From Caryophanales bacterium UBA5026 (GTDB lineage: Bacteria; Bacillota_I; Bacilli_A; RF39; UBA660), in NCBI GenBank assembly GCA_002416285.1, contig DICM01000034.1, forward strand, positions 25,035-89,034: a DNA stretch of 64,000 nt, given 5' to 3'. This document shows positions 26,072 through 35,884 of this stretch, one piece after another. Positions within the stretch are counted from its first letter, which is position 1, and each line of letters begins with the position of its first letter. The notes under the pieces were generated by a model that saw only the letters and a list, made by a program, of their open reading frames with translations, ran no database searches and had not been told where the DNA came from. Position numbers and translations under genes: made by a program.

Positions 26072-26107
26072 CTAAATACCCCCCCCCGGTTGCTTTTTGT
26101 ATATCAT
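26072..26107 (-). CDS. Short leader ORF containing a G9 tract
   Basis: ATG at 26107 behind a perfect AGGAGG (26115-26120). Eleven codons reading MIYKKQPGGGI, then TAG. The Gly codons come from nine consecutive G (26079-26087 on the minus strand). One G more or two fewer gives a 14-codon peptide and one fewer a 23-codon peptide. Good translation signals make it a plausible leader peptide or a phase-variable mini-gene. Confidence 0.45.
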   Translation of the reverse strand: MIYKKQPGGGI

Positions 26108-26139
26108 TTTTAGTCCTCCTAGTTTTCTTATCCTTCTTT

Positions 26140-26168
26140 ATTCTAGCATATATTAATTTCTCATTCAA
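26140..26168 (-). promoter_or_regulatory. Promoter of the pilin transcription unit
   Basis: Minus strand: TTGAAT (26163-26168), 17-base spacer ending TGC, TAGAAT (26140-26145). Extended -10 type. It implies an untranslated leader of about 150 bases. Confidence 0.65.
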
Positions 26169-26212
26169 CTATTTTTTTACAATAGGACTTATAATTATAC
26201 AAAAAAAGAAGC

Positions 26213-28021
26213 CTAAGCCTCTTCTTCTTCAAATTGTGAATTATACAATTTCGCATAAAAACCATCTTTTTTCAATAATTCCTCATGTGAACCTTGTTCC
26301 ACAATATCCCCTTGATCCATTACTAGAATCATATCGGCATTTTTAATTGTAGAAAGTCTATGAGCAATAACAAAACTAGTTCTGCCTTCCATTAGATGAT
26401 CCATTGCATCTTGAATCAACAATTCAGTTCTCGTATCGACATTACTTGTTGCCTCATCTAGAATTAAAATTTTAGGATCTGCTAATATAACTCTGGCAAT
26501 TGTCAATAATTGCTTTTGACCACCAGAAATATTATCTGCCTCTTCATTCAATTCCATATCATACCCTTCTGGTAACGTTTTTACAAAATGATCAACACTA
26601 GCCGCTTTACAAGCCGCTTCAATATCTACTTCACTAGCATCGTGATTTCCATATCTGATATTGTCTTTAATGGTTCCATGAAACAACCAAGTATCCTGTA
26701 AAACCATCCCAAATAATTTTCTCAAATCACTACGATTGAAATCTCGGATATCGTGACCATCTACTTTGATTGCTCCCGCATTGACATCGTAAAAGCGCAT
26801 CAATAGTTTAATCATTGTCGATTTACCAGCACCAGTAGGACCAACAATTGCTATTTTTTGTCCTTTTTTTACTGTAGCACTAAAATCATTGATAATTGTT
26901 TTATTTTCATTATATCCAAAATGAACATGATCAAATTCGATATTTCCATCAATATTCAAAGTTGAAACTGGTTTTTCAACATCTGGTATTTCCTCTTCTT
27001 CATTTAAGAATTCGAATACACGTTCTGCTGCTGCTGCTGTCGATTGAAACATATTCATAATTTGAGCAGCTTGAGCAATAGTCATATTAAATGTTCTTAC
27101 ATATTGAATGAAAGATACAATATCCCCAACTTCTATTTTCTTTTTGATGGTTAAATATCCACCTAGCATTGATACTACAACATATCCCAGGTTTCCAATA
27201 AAACTCATAATTGGGTGCATCATTCCTGATAGAAATTGACTCTTCCATGCGGTATGATAAAGTGTTTCGTTGATTTCATCAAAATTTTGAGAAGATTTTT
27301 CTTCTGCATTAAAGGCTTTGACAATATCATGACCACCATATAATTCTTCTGTCATTCCATTGATGTCCCCTAAATATTTTTGTTGTTTCACGAAGAAAGT
27401 TTGACTCTTCTTAACAATGAATCCCATACATCCAACTGATATAGGTAAAATCAAGAATGCTGCAATAGTCATCGTTGGACTGATAGATAACATCATAATT
27501 ACAACACCAACCAACATTGTTACAGAAGTAATCAACTGAGTCATACTTTGATTTAACCCTTGGCTTAATGTATCGACATCGTTTGTAATTCTTGATAATA
27601 CTTCTCCATGGGTCTTGGTATCAAAATAACGCATTGGTAGACGGTGAATTTTTTCTGATATTTCTTTTCTTAGACGATAAGATATCTTCTGTGAAATAGT
27701 TCCCATAACATAACCTTGTATAAAGGAAAACAAAGCACTTATCGCATATAAACCAAATAGAAATAAAACCGTTTTCCCAATTTTAGAAAAATCAATTCCA
27801 CCGGTATTACTAATTTTAGCCATTAGACCATTAAAGATTTCTGTTGTTATATTTCCACTTATTTTAGGACCTACAATCGAGAATGCTGTTCCACCGACTG
27901 CAAAGATTAGAACTAGAAGAATTCCAACCCAATACTGTCTTAAATATTTGGACAAGGTTTTAAATGTCGCTTTAAAGTTTTTTGCTTTTTCTGGCATTGC
28001 AGCCCCATGACCATTATTCAT
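26213..28021 (-). CDS. ABC multidrug-type half transporter (subunit B)
   Basis: 602 residues: six-helix membrane domain (about 30-330) fused to a nucleotide-binding domain with Walker A GPTGAGKST, signature NISGGQKQ (last residue of the usual LSGGQ varied), and ILILDEATSNVD. It overlaps its partner gene by eight bases, so they probably form a heterodimer like LmrCD/BmrCD. Substrate not readable. TetR regulator encoded first in the operon. Confidence 0.88.
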   Translation of the reverse strand: MNNGHGAAMPEKAKNFKATFKTLSKYLRQYWVGILLVLIFAVGGTAFSIVGPKISGNITTEIFNGLMAKISNTGGIDFSKIGKTVLFLFGLYAISALFSFIQGYVMGTISQKISYRLRKEISEKIHRLPMRYFDTKTHGEVLSRITNDVDTLSQGLNQSMTQLITSVTMLVGVVIMMLSISPTMTIAAFLILPISVGCMGFIVKKSQTFFVKQQKYLGDINGMTEELYGGHDIVKAFNAEEKSSQNFDEINETLYHTAWKSQFLSGMMHPIMSFIGNLGYVVVSMLGGYLTIKKKIEVGDIVSFIQYVRTFNMTIAQAAQIMNMFQSTAAAAERVFEFLNEEEEIPDVEKPVSTLNIDGNIEFDHVHFGYNENKTIINDFSATVKKGQKIAIVGPTGAGKSTMIKLLMRFYDVNAGAIKVDGHDIRDFNRSDLRKLFGMVLQDTWLFHGTIKDNIRYGNHDASEVDIEAACKAASVDHFVKTLPEGYDMELNEEADNISGGQKQLLTIARVILADPKILILDEATSNVDTRTELLIQDAMDHLMEGRTSFVIAHRLSTIKNADMILVMDQGDIVEQGSHEELLKKDGFYAKLYNSQFEEEEA

Positions 28022-30257
28022 CTTCTAATTCCTCCTTACTAAGTTGTGATAAGGCAATTTCTCTATAAATATCACTTGTTTTCATTAATTCTTCATGTGT
28101 TCCCATTCCAGCGATTTTACCTTCATTTAATACAATAATTTGATCTGCATTCATAACGGTACTGATTCTTTGTGCAACGATTAATACAGTACTATCTGCA
28201 GTGACTTTTTTTAATTCAGCACGTAAAACAGCATCGGTTTTGAAATCAAGTGCAGAAAAGCTGTCATCGAAGATATAGATATCAGGATGAATGGCAATTG
28301 CTCTGGCAATCGATAAACGTTGTTTTTGACCTCCAGAAACATTGGTACCACCTTGCGATATTGGAGCATCATATCCACCATCTAAACGTTCAATAAACTC
28401 AGATGCTTGTGCAATGCGTGCAGCTTCAATCATATCTTCATCACTCATGTTCTCGTTTCCATATTTGATATTGGAGCGAACCGTACCATTAAATAAAATC
28501 CCTTTTTGTGGTACAAACCCAATTTTACTATGAAGATCTTTCAAAGTAATATCTTTGATATTAACTCCATCAATTAAAATTTCACCTGAAGTAATATCGT
28601 AAAATCTTGGTATTAAACTAATTAAAGTTGATTTACCAGATCCGGTGCTTCCAATAAAGGCTGTGGTTTTTCCTGGTTCTGCTTTAAAACTAACATGTTC
28701 GATAACATCGACATCAGCATCCGCATAACGGAAATTAACATCTTTAAATTCTACAACTCCGTGTCCAGTAGTTGGAATTGAAGTTGGATTTGTTGGATCT
28801 TTAATACTTGGCTCTTTTTCTAATACTTCACTAATTCGTTTTGCGGAAATACTAGCACGTGGCCACATAATAGATACAATTGAAATCATTAGGAATGCCA
28901 TGATAATCTGCATTGTATATTGGATAAATGCCATCATGTCCCCTACTTGCATCGCCCCTGTATCAATCTGTTTTGCAGCAATCCAAATAATTAAAATAAC
29001 AACTCCGTTCATGATAAAATTCATAGCTGGCATCATGAACGCCATGATACGATTGACAAAAATCTGAACCTTTGTTAATTCTTGGTTTGCATCATCAAAT
29101 CTTTTTTCTTCTTGTTTTTCGGTACTGAAAGCACGAATAACTGGAAGTCCACTTAAAATTTCTCTTGAAACTAGATTTAGTTTATCTACTAATTTTTGAA
29201 TTACTTTAAATTTCGGCATAGCTACTGCGAATAACATAATAACAAGTGATAGAATTGCCATAATAGCAACTGCAATAATCCATCCCATTGACGTATTAGT
29301 ATTTAAACTTTTAATAACCCCACCAATTCCAATTAATGGAGCATAGAAAACAGTTCTTAACATCATGACCAATACCATTTGAACTTGTTGAATATCATTT
29401 GTTGTTCTGGTAATCAATGATGCTGTACTGAAATCTTTCATTTCTGTCTTTGAAAAATCCATTACTTTACGGAATACTTTGCTTCTTAATACTTGTGCAA
29501 GACGTGCTGCTAATCTAGCACCAATTAGACCGACTAAAATAGTTGCTACCATACTGATAAGTGCTAAACCAAGCATCTGTAGACCAGATAACAAGATATA
29601 ATTTGTTTGAATTTTGTCTGTATTCATCCCAACTGTTTTATATTCCGTTTTGTTAAAAGCAACAGCGGCTTGAGAAACCATCATGTCTGGAAAGTCTTTT
29701 AATTTTGTTTCCATTTCTTTTAACATTTGATCTCTTGCTTCTTGTGGTAAATAAGTCAATGCTTCTAACAATGTCATATTACTTGTGTCAAGTCCAGCAG
29801 ATTGTAATGACGAAAATAACTGTTCTTTCATCGTCTTTGTTTCTTCTGTATCCTGCGCTAAAACACTTACCATTAAGATTGGTTTAGCAAGTATTTCATC
29901 TAGACGATCACTATCACTTTTCTTTTCATAAAGTGTCTCTTGTTTTAGAATTGGATATTTTTCCGTCTTATTCTGATACTCCTCTTTACTGAGATTTGTA
30001 TCATTTAATAAGGTATATTGTTCTAAAACATATTTCTTATCATCACTCGATACAAATAATAGAATCGAATCCATTAATGTTGAGCGAATGATTTTAGGTG
30101 ATGTTTCTGTAATTCCCCCCTGTTGGATACCAACATTGACGATTCTCGATGTGTAATCAGGCAATGTTAAATCACATATTGCCTGGACGATCAATAATGC
30201 AATAATAAGCATTATTGATAAAAAAGATTTTTTTAAATAGCGAAATAGCTTTAGCAT
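28014..30257 (-). CDS. ABC multidrug-type half transporter (subunit A, with large insertion)
   Basis: 747 residues. First helix (11-30), then an insertion of about 150 residues before the second helix (roughly 60-215), placing a soluble domain outside the cell, which is larger than in standard exporters. Nucleotide-binding domain: Walker A GSTGSGKST, signature NVSGGQKQRLS, and IFDDSFSALD. Here Asp-Asp replaces the Asp-Glu of Walker B, the usual degenerate ATPase site of heterodimeric exporters. Partner of the 26213 gene. Confidence 0.88.
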   Translation of the reverse strand: MLKLFRYLKKSFLSIMLIIALLIVQAICDLTLPDYTSRIVNVGIQQGGITETSPKIIRSTLMDSILLFVSSDDKKYVLEQYTLLNDTNLSKEEYQNKTEKYPILKQETLYEKKSDSDRLDEILAKPILMVSVLAQDTEETKTMKEQLFSSLQSAGLDTSNMTLLEALTYLPQEARDQMLKEMETKLKDFPDMMVSQAAVAFNKTEYKTVGMNTDKIQTNYILLSGLQMLGLALISMVATILVGLIGARLAARLAQVLRSKVFRKVMDFSKTEMKDFSTASLITRTTNDIQQVQMVLVMMLRTVFYAPLIGIGGVIKSLNTNTSMGWIIAVAIMAILSLVIMLFAVAMPKFKVIQKLVDKLNLVSREILSGLPVIRAFSTEKQEEKRFDDANQELTKVQIFVNRIMAFMMPAMNFIMNGVVILIIWIAAKQIDTGAMQVGDMMAFIQYTMQIIMAFLMISIVSIMWPRASISAKRISEVLEKEPSIKDPTNPTSIPTTGHGVVEFKDVNFRYADADVDVIEHVSFKAEPGKTTAFIGSTGSGKSTLISLIPRFYDITSGEILIDGVNIKDITLKDLHSKIGFVPQKGILFNGTVRSNIKYGNENMSDEDMIEAARIAQASEFIERLDGGYDAPISQGGTNVSGGQKQRLSIARAIAIHPDIYIFDDSFSALDFKTDAVLRAELKKVTADSTVLIVAQRISTVMNADQIIVLNEGKIAGMGTHEELMKTSDIYREIALSQLSKEELEDE

Positions 30258-30874
30258 ACTTCTCTCCTCTCAATTCCTTCTTTTAATAATTTTAATTTTT
30301 GTAAATAGATACGATTTGCTTCATCATTTGGTAATTCATGCATAACAACCATCACTAAGGTATGAACTGTTATTGGCATAATAATATCCAAAGCGGCTAT
30401 CAAATCATCTTCTGATTCTACATTTAAATTCTTTATATTGACTAACTTCAAAATCTCAGTAAAATGTTCTTTTTGGTGTAAGTGAGGTCTGTGTGGAATG
30501 ATAAAATCTTCCTGTTTTGAGTTCATATTTAAGAGTACTTGTTTTAGAAATTTTTGATTATCTGGCTGATGCAGATAATCGTTTACTTTCCGAAACAACA
30601 TTTTAAATCCTTCAAATAAATCTCCATTATTTGCTTCAAATGATTCTCTCGTAATTTGATCAAAAATTTCTTTATGTTGTGATAATAGGTATTTAAAAAG
30701 ATCTTCTTTATCCTCGAAATACATATAGAAACTTCCTCTTGAAATTTCAGCTTTTGCAATAATGGTATTGATCGATGCTTCGCTATAAGAAACAGACGAA
30801 AATTCTTCTATAGCAGCATCGGTTAACTTTTTCTTCTTTTCTTCTGATAAGCGATAAAATGTATTACTTGGCAT
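30251..30874 (-). CDS. TetR-family repressor
   Basis: 207 residues from the ATG at 30874 (GGAGAGTGAGAGT directly upstream; the TTG five codons earlier overlaps that site). N-terminal helix-turn-helix INTIIAKAEISRGSFYMYF followed by EDKEDLF. The remainder is a ligand-binding helical domain. Heads the operon with the two ABC genes, overlapping the next gene by seven bases. A 19-bp perfect palindrome fills its promoter, so autoregulation and ligand-induced efflux are likely. Confidence 0.88.
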   Translation of the reverse strand: MPSNTFYRLSEEKKKKLTDAAIEEFSSVSYSEASINTIIAKAEISRGSFYMYFEDKEDLFKYLLSQHKEIFDQITRESFEANNGDLFEGFKMLFRKVNDYLHQPDNQKFLKQVLLNMNSKQEDFIIPHRPHLHQKEHFTEILKLVNIKNLNVESEDDLIAALDIIMPITVHTLVMVVMHELPNDEANRIYLQKLKLLKEGIERREVC

Positions 30875-30916
30875 ACTCTCACTCTCCAATATATGAAATT
30901 TTGTAGTCCGTGATAC

Positions 30917-30946
30917 ATTATATATGACAAGTTGTCATATTGTCAA
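30917..30946 (-). promoter_or_regulatory. Promoter with TetR operator palindrome
   Basis: Minus strand TTGACA (30941-30946), 18-base spacer, TATAAT (30917-30922). The spacer contains ATATGACAA-G-TTGTCATAT (30922-30940, + strand), a perfect 9-bp inverted repeat, ideally placed to block RNA polymerase. Confidence 0.85.
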
Positions 30947-31001
30947 GTAGAAATTTTAAATTACTTCATTTTATTATGTTTAAATTAAGTTGAATTAAAA
31001 T

Positions 31002-31025
31002 CAAAAAAGATGGCTTTTCCATCTT
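31002..31025 (-). terminator. Terminator of the arsR-ATPase operon
   Basis: AAGATGG (31007-31013) with CCATCTT (31019-31025); the T-tail on the minus-strand transcript corresponds to the A-run at 31003-31008. Confidence 0.75.
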
Positions 31026-32820
31026 AATTAATATATCGCATAATACGTAACGTATTTAAAATGCAAATTAAGGTTACTCCGACATCCGAAAATATTGCCA
31101 TCCACATACTGATATATCCTAGTCCTGCGAATATTAACACTAATAATTTGATAACAAATGCGAATGTAATATTTTCTGAAATAACATTCTTTACAAATTT
31201 AGCTACTTTCATTATCTCTACAATTTTATAAGGATCATCATTCATAATAATAATGTCAGATACTTCTATAGCCGCATCACTTCCGCCTATTCCCATCGCA
31301 ATTCCTATATCAGCAGCTGTTAGAACAGGTACATCATTTACACCGTCTCCTATAAAAAAAGTAATACCATCTGTCTTAAAATGGTTAATTAAATTCACCT
31401 TTTCTTCGGGAAGAAGCTCCCCATAACTTTGATCCATTTTTAATCTACAACCAAATTTTTCTACAATATCTTTTCTGTCACCGGAAAGTATTGCTGTTTT
31501 TTTAACACCCATATTTTTTAGATCGTTGGCAAGGTCACAGACATTCTCTTTCATTTCATCGCTTATAACAAGCGCTCCTATGTAGATGTTTTCAACCGCC
31601 ACGATTAGTTCAATACCTATTTCGTTACTTTCTGGATAAGCGATATGTTTCTCTTGCATAAAACCAATATTTCCAATTAGTACTTTTTGATTCTTAATAG
31701 TCACTTCAATACCACTATCAATGGTCTCTTTAAAATTTGAAATTTCTTCTTCATTGATTTCATCAACATATGTTTTTTTGATGATAGAAGTGATTGGATC
31801 CTTAGAATAATAGACTGCATGTGCAACTATTTTTAGAAATTCATCTTCTGTTATTAGTTTCGATTTAACTTTTAAAATCTTAAAATTTCCCTTGGTTAAA
31901 GTCCCTGTTTTATCAAATGCTGCAGTTTTAATTTTGGTAAGATAATCAAAGCTCTTCCTTTCAGTAACTAAAACTCCTCTTTTTGAACTGGCATAAATAG
32001 CCGTTAAATACCCAAGTGGAATAGAGATCACAAATGCACAAGGACAAGCAACTACTAAAAATATTAAAGCCCTATAACCCCATACTTGTGCTTCTCCGTT
32101 ATAGAAAATAGTTGGAATTAAAAACAATGATAAAGATGCAAGTAAAATAAATGGTGTATACCATCTTATAAAAGTTTTGAAAAAGGAAAATTCTATTCCA
32201 TCATCTTCATTCAAATCCACGGCTAATTTTGTAATTTTATTAATAGTAGATTCACTATATGATTTTGTCACTTCTATTTTTAGAGTATTAGTTAAATTAA
32301 TTGATCCCGAAAAAACCATATCCGTCTCTTCTACTCTTCTTGGAACCAATTCCCCTGAGAGGAGTGATATATCCAAATCGCTTGTACCTTTTTTGATAAT
32401 TCCATCGACAGGAATTTTTTCGCCTGGTTCAACGGTTAAAATATCACCGATAGATAGTTTCTTTGAATTTACTTTACTACCATCTTTTCGAGTCATAATT
32501 CCGTCCTCTCGCTTCAAAAAGGCGAGTACGGAATGTTTGGTAGTTTCAATTGTTGTGTCACTGATATATTCCCCAATTCGATATAATAAGACAACGATAG
32601 TAGCCTCGTGAATTTTACCAATTAAAAAGGCAATAATAGTTGCGAGAAACATGAGTGTAAATTCACTCCAAAAACAATGCTTTTTGATTGTTTCATACAT
32701 GTTTAAAACAATTGGATAAGTAAGAATAACATAACTTAATCCAACTAGGTAAATTTGTAAAAAATCTGGTGTAAAAAAACTAACAACTAACAACACTACT
32801 CCTATACTAAATAGTAGCAT
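31024..32820 (-). CDS. P1B-type heavy-metal-transporting ATPase
   Basis: 598 residues without an N-terminal metal-binding domain. Ion-channel motif ACPCAF (Cys-Pro-Cys), phosphorylation site DKTGTLTKG, hinge GDGVNDVPVL. The usual SEHP dipeptide region reads YYSKDPI, so the conserved His is Asp, and the actuator loop is LSGELVP instead of TGES.P. Motif CPC suggests Zn/Cd/Pb or Cu/Ag export. It follows and overlaps an ArsR-family repressor gene, the standard metal-resistance arrangement. Confidence 0.88.
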   Translation of the reverse strand: MLLFSIGVVLLVVSFFTPDFLQIYLVGLSYVILTYPIVLNMYETIKKHCFWSEFTLMFLATIIAFLIGKIHEATIVVLLYRIGEYISDTTIETTKHSVLAFLKREDGIMTRKDGSKVNSKKLSIGDILTVEPGEKIPVDGIIKKGTSDLDISLLSGELVPRRVEETDMVFSGSINLTNTLKIEVTKSYSESTINKITKLAVDLNEDDGIEFSFFKTFIRWYTPFILLASLSLFLIPTIFYNGEAQVWGYRALIFLVVACPCAFVISIPLGYLTAIYASSKRGVLVTERKSFDYLTKIKTAAFDKTGTLTKGNFKILKVKSKLITEDEFLKIVAHAVYYSKDPITSIIKKTYVDEINEEEISNFKETIDSGIEVTIKNQKVLIGNIGFMQEKHIAYPESNEIGIELIVAVENIYIGALVISDEMKENVCDLANDLKNMGVKKTAILSGDRKDIVEKFGCRLKMDQSYGELLPEEKVNLINHFKTDGITFFIGDGVNDVPVLTAADIGIAMGIGGSDAAIEVSDIIIMNDDPYKIVEIMKVAKFVKNVISENITFAFVIKLLVLIFAGLGYISMWMAIFSDVGVTLICILNTLRIMRYIN

Positions 32821-33112
32821 CCATTTCCTCCTTAATATGTTCTAACCCATATTCCAAAATAATTTTAATGTGATCATCCGCCAGCGAATAATAGACCTCT
32901 TTTCCTATTTTTTCATGACGAACAAAATTATTTAGGCGTAAAGTCTGTAATTGATGTGAAATAGAAGATTGCGTCATGTTTAATGCTTCAGCAATTTCAT
33001 TCACATTCCGTTTTGATGCTTCTAGTAATAATAAAATACGAATTCTAGTTTCATCGGCAAACATCTTATAAAATTGACTAAGTTGTATTCGAACTTCTCT
33101 ATCTAACTCCAT
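32807..33112 (-). CDS. ArsR/SmtB-family metal-sensing repressor
   Basis: 101 residues from the ATG at 33112. Upstream in-frame ATG codons overlap the promoter and are excluded. Winged helix: MFADETRIRILLLLEASK, then recognition helix NMTQSSISHQLQTLRLNNFV. The C-terminal helix has DDHIKIILEYGLEHIKEE, the place where alpha-5-type metal sites (Asp/His...His/Glu) bind Zn or Cd. Overlaps the ATPase gene by 14 bases and presumably represses it until metal is present. Confidence 0.85.
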   Translation of the reverse strand: MELDREVRIQLSQFYKMFADETRIRILLLLEASKRNVNEIAEALNMTQSSISHQLQTLRLNNFVRHEKIGKEVYYSLADDHIKIILEYGLEHIKEEMDATI

Positions 33113-33138
33113 ACATAATACAATCCTTTCCTTCACCT

Positions 33139-33178
33139 CATATAAACTCATTATATGTTGAATTAAAAAAAATAGCAA
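33139..33178 (-). promoter_or_regulatory. Promoter and operator of the arsR-ATPase operon
   Basis: Minus strand TTGCTA (33173-33178), 17-base spacer, TATAAT (33150-33155). CATATAA (33139-33145) and TTATATG (33151-33157) form a perfect 7-bp inverted repeat over the -10 box, a likely ArsR site. Confidence 0.7.
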
Positions 33179-33225
33179 ATGAAAACATATAATTTTTTCT
33201 TTTTTGATTGTTATATTTTATAAAA

Positions 33226-33253
33226 AAAGAAAATGAAATCATACATTTTCTTT
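33226..33253 (-). terminator. Terminator overlapping the end of the YfhO gene
   Basis: AAAGAAAATG (33226-33235) and CATTTTCTTT (33244-33253). Confidence 0.6.
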
Positions 33254-35728
33254 TTCATACTCTAAACTATTTCTTTTGTTTTTTTCGGAATACAACCAAA
33301 TTAAACTAATGATTAGAGTAACTAGACTAATATACTTTCCAATATTAAAGTAAGGTGCTTCATATACTAGTTTTACAATATGTTTCCCAGTATTGATTTT
33401 AAATCCTAAAAAGGCAGTATTAACTTTTTCAACATCTACTTCTACACCATCAATATAAGCTTTGAATCCTGAATCATATGGAATTGATGTTGCAAAATAA
33501 CCATCAGCGGTAACATTAATTGTTCCAACAATACTATCTCCTTCGGATTTCTTAACGTCAATATTCCAAGCATCTAATTCTGAAATAGTGCTACTGATTT
33601 TAGCGCGATCAATTGTTTTCGCAATTATATTATCTAAATAAAAGATTCCTTTACTAAAAGTAATTTTGAGATGATCAATTTCATCTTCTGAAATGACATA
33701 ATGAAATGTTGTATTCTCATTATTGTATCCCCATTCTCTACACGTCAATTTATTACTTTCATTGTTGATAATGATGGAGATATCTCCATCACTACAACTT
33801 GGTTTTTCTAATACATCAAATTGTAGTAATAGAATCTTATTTTCTAATTTTTTACTTAAAGGTAATTCAACAGTTGTTTCTTTATCAACCTCTATTTTTA
33901 ATCCTTTATCACTCTTAGTAACAACTAGGCTATCTAGCTGTTCTAAAGAAATATTATAATCATCTCCAAATAAAGTAGGTTCATCACCATCTGTTGTAAT
34001 TACCCCTTCAAAAAGAGCCGTCATACGATCTAAGTCAGAAAGATTTTCATAATCATCTTGTGATATCCTTTTTGTTCTAGAATATCCGATTGGATATACT
34101 GAATTATTTTTATAAAGTGCTAATCCATTTTTTTCATCAATTTTTTGATAACCTCCTCCAACGTTAAAATCAGAGATTAAATATTGAATTCCCATATAGG
34201 TTTCAAATAAATAATTGTTACTTGATCCATTCATAAACATATTTCTATGGGGCATAGCCAGAGACATCGTCTCTTTGAAAAATTGATGATAATCTAAATT
34301 ATAAGTAGAAGAATAAATACTGGTTCCATAAGATGGATAAAGACGATTAATATTCTCACCAGTAGATTGTAAATTTGCTAACCTGCTATGATCCTTCTTC
34401 GATTTTAGCATCCATTTTTCAACTGCGCTACTAGTATATTCCTGATAAGCAGTTTTTGAAACAAAGGAATCAGTTCTACTAGTCATTACAGTTAAACTAA
34501 AACTTCCAATAATAAGTGGTATCGCTAAAAGATATGTCTTTTTAAATTTAATACTGAGATATAAAAGAGCGATTGTCCCTAGAAAGTCAAAATAATACTT
34601 TTGAAACCTTCCGCCTAAAAATAAAAAGTAAAAAGCTAAAACTAAAACCAACACTACAGTTAAGCGAGTTCGTTTTACTTCTACTCGATACCCTTCCAAA
34701 AATTCTGCTATGAGCAATACAAATAACGGAATAAACGGAATTAAGGATTTATTTTTAATATATAATGCTCCGTTTAGTAGATATCGGAATAATGGAAAAG
34801 ATAGTATTATACAAAGCATAACAGCAAGAAAAATGGATTCTTTTTTCTTGGTTGTTAAAGCATAGATAACAGCAAAAATTGAAATACCTGTTAATCCGAT
34901 CGCATACGATCCATAAAGTATACCCCCTAAATTCAACTTTGGAATCAATAAGGTTGCTACCGAAACAGTATCATTTACTCTAGTATGATTACTTAACATG
35001 ACACCAATCACTGGAAATAAAAGTAATGATGATAATAAGATACCTAACACAATTGGAATTAAAAAGCGAAAGGCTGCTAGAAAGAAAGATTTAATATTAA
35101 CATTCTCTGTTATTGTTAAATAGCGATATATAGCATAAATCGATAGAACGACTAATCCTCCTACACTATAATAATAGCTTGTTAAAATCATTAAGAAAAC
35201 CGCTAGGATTAAAAGAAGTGATTTCTTTTCAAAATGTCGATCAATGCCAATAAGTCCTAACATTAAAAACGGCATATAACTTACAAACATTAAATGCCTA
35301 TGTGCATGGAATAACAATGGAACTGCAAATAGGAAAAACAAACTTCCATAAAGACTATTTAACGATTTATAATGTTTACTTAACCATTTATAACAGATAC
35401 ATCCACTTAGAATATACATTATGATACTTGATACAACTAAATAATCTACCATTGATACCATCGGTAAAAGATAGGATACTAATATAATTGGATTGAATAA
35501 TCCATAATAAGCAAAATGAAAGATATTTTGCCCTGCACCCAAATGTTGAGCCAGGTTAGGAAAGATGTTTCCTGTTTCATAAAATAGATTTCGGAAATAA
35601 TCTGGATATACGGTATGCTGATTCAACCAGTCTACTGTTGATCCAAATAAAAAACCAGATTTAGAACCTAAAAAAACGGCTAATAATCCACTTATTATAA
35701 TGATTATATATGGATAATACTTTTTCAT
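33239..35728 (-). CDS. YfhO-family membrane protein
   Basis: 829 residues: about 13 membrane segments in the first 430 residues, a soluble, mostly beta C-terminal domain (about 450-795), and a final membrane helix. The opening (one helix, then SGFLFGSTVDWLNQHTVYP) and LGAGQNIFHFAYYGLFNP match YfhO proteins, GT-C-like enzymes involved in sugar decoration of lipoteichoic acid in Bacilli. Ends at its own terminator; no glycan-synthesis neighbours. Confidence 0.8.
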   Translation of the reverse strand: MKKYYPYIIIIISGLLAVFLGSKSGFLFGSTVDWLNQHTVYPDYFRNLFYETGNIFPNLAQHLGAGQNIFHFAYYGLFNPIILVSYLLPMVSMVDYLVVSSIIMYILSGCICYKWLSKHYKSLNSLYGSLFFLFAVPLLFHAHRHLMFVSYMPFLMLGLIGIDRHFEKKSLLLILAVFLMILTSYYYSVGGLVVLSIYAIYRYLTITENVNIKSFFLAAFRFLIPIVLGILLSSLLLFPVIGVMLSNHTRVNDTVSVATLLIPKLNLGGILYGSYAIGLTGISIFAVIYALTTKKKESIFLAVMLCIILSFPLFRYLLNGALYIKNKSLIPFIPLFVLLIAEFLEGYRVEVKRTRLTVVLVLVLAFYFLFLGGRFQKYYFDFLGTIALLYLSIKFKKTYLLAIPLIIGSFSLTVMTSRTDSFVSKTAYQEYTSSAVEKWMLKSKKDHSRLANLQSTGENINRLYPSYGTSIYSSTYNLDYHQFFKETMSLAMPHRNMFMNGSSNNYLFETYMGIQYLISDFNVGGGYQKIDEKNGLALYKNNSVYPIGYSRTKRISQDDYENLSDLDRMTALFEGVITTDGDEPTLFGDDYNISLEQLDSLVVTKSDKGLKIEVDKETTVELPLSKKLENKILLLQFDVLEKPSCSDGDISIIINNESNKLTCREWGYNNENTTFHYVISEDEIDHLKITFSKGIFYLDNIIAKTIDRAKISSTISELDAWNIDVKKSEGDSIVGTINVTADGYFATSIPYDSGFKAYIDGVEVDVEKVNTAFLGFKINTGKHIVKLVYEAPYFNIGKYISLVTLIISLIWLYSEKNKRNSLEYEKENV

Positions 35729-35852
35729 TTACACACCCACTCTTTTTCTATTATAACATGTTTGATTTTATTTGTTCAAGTTAAAAGAATATGCAACTAA
35801 ACAAGTTTCTTTTTGTGATAGATTTTCTAATTCACACATATATACAATAAAA

Positions 35853-35874
35853 AAATTAGGTTTCCCTAATTTAA
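35853..35874 (-). terminator. Terminator of the csp gene
   Basis: AAATTAGG (35853-35860) and CCTAATTT (35865-35872), A-run at 35848-35855. Confidence 0.75.
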
Positions 35875-35884
35875 TGGTTTTCAA

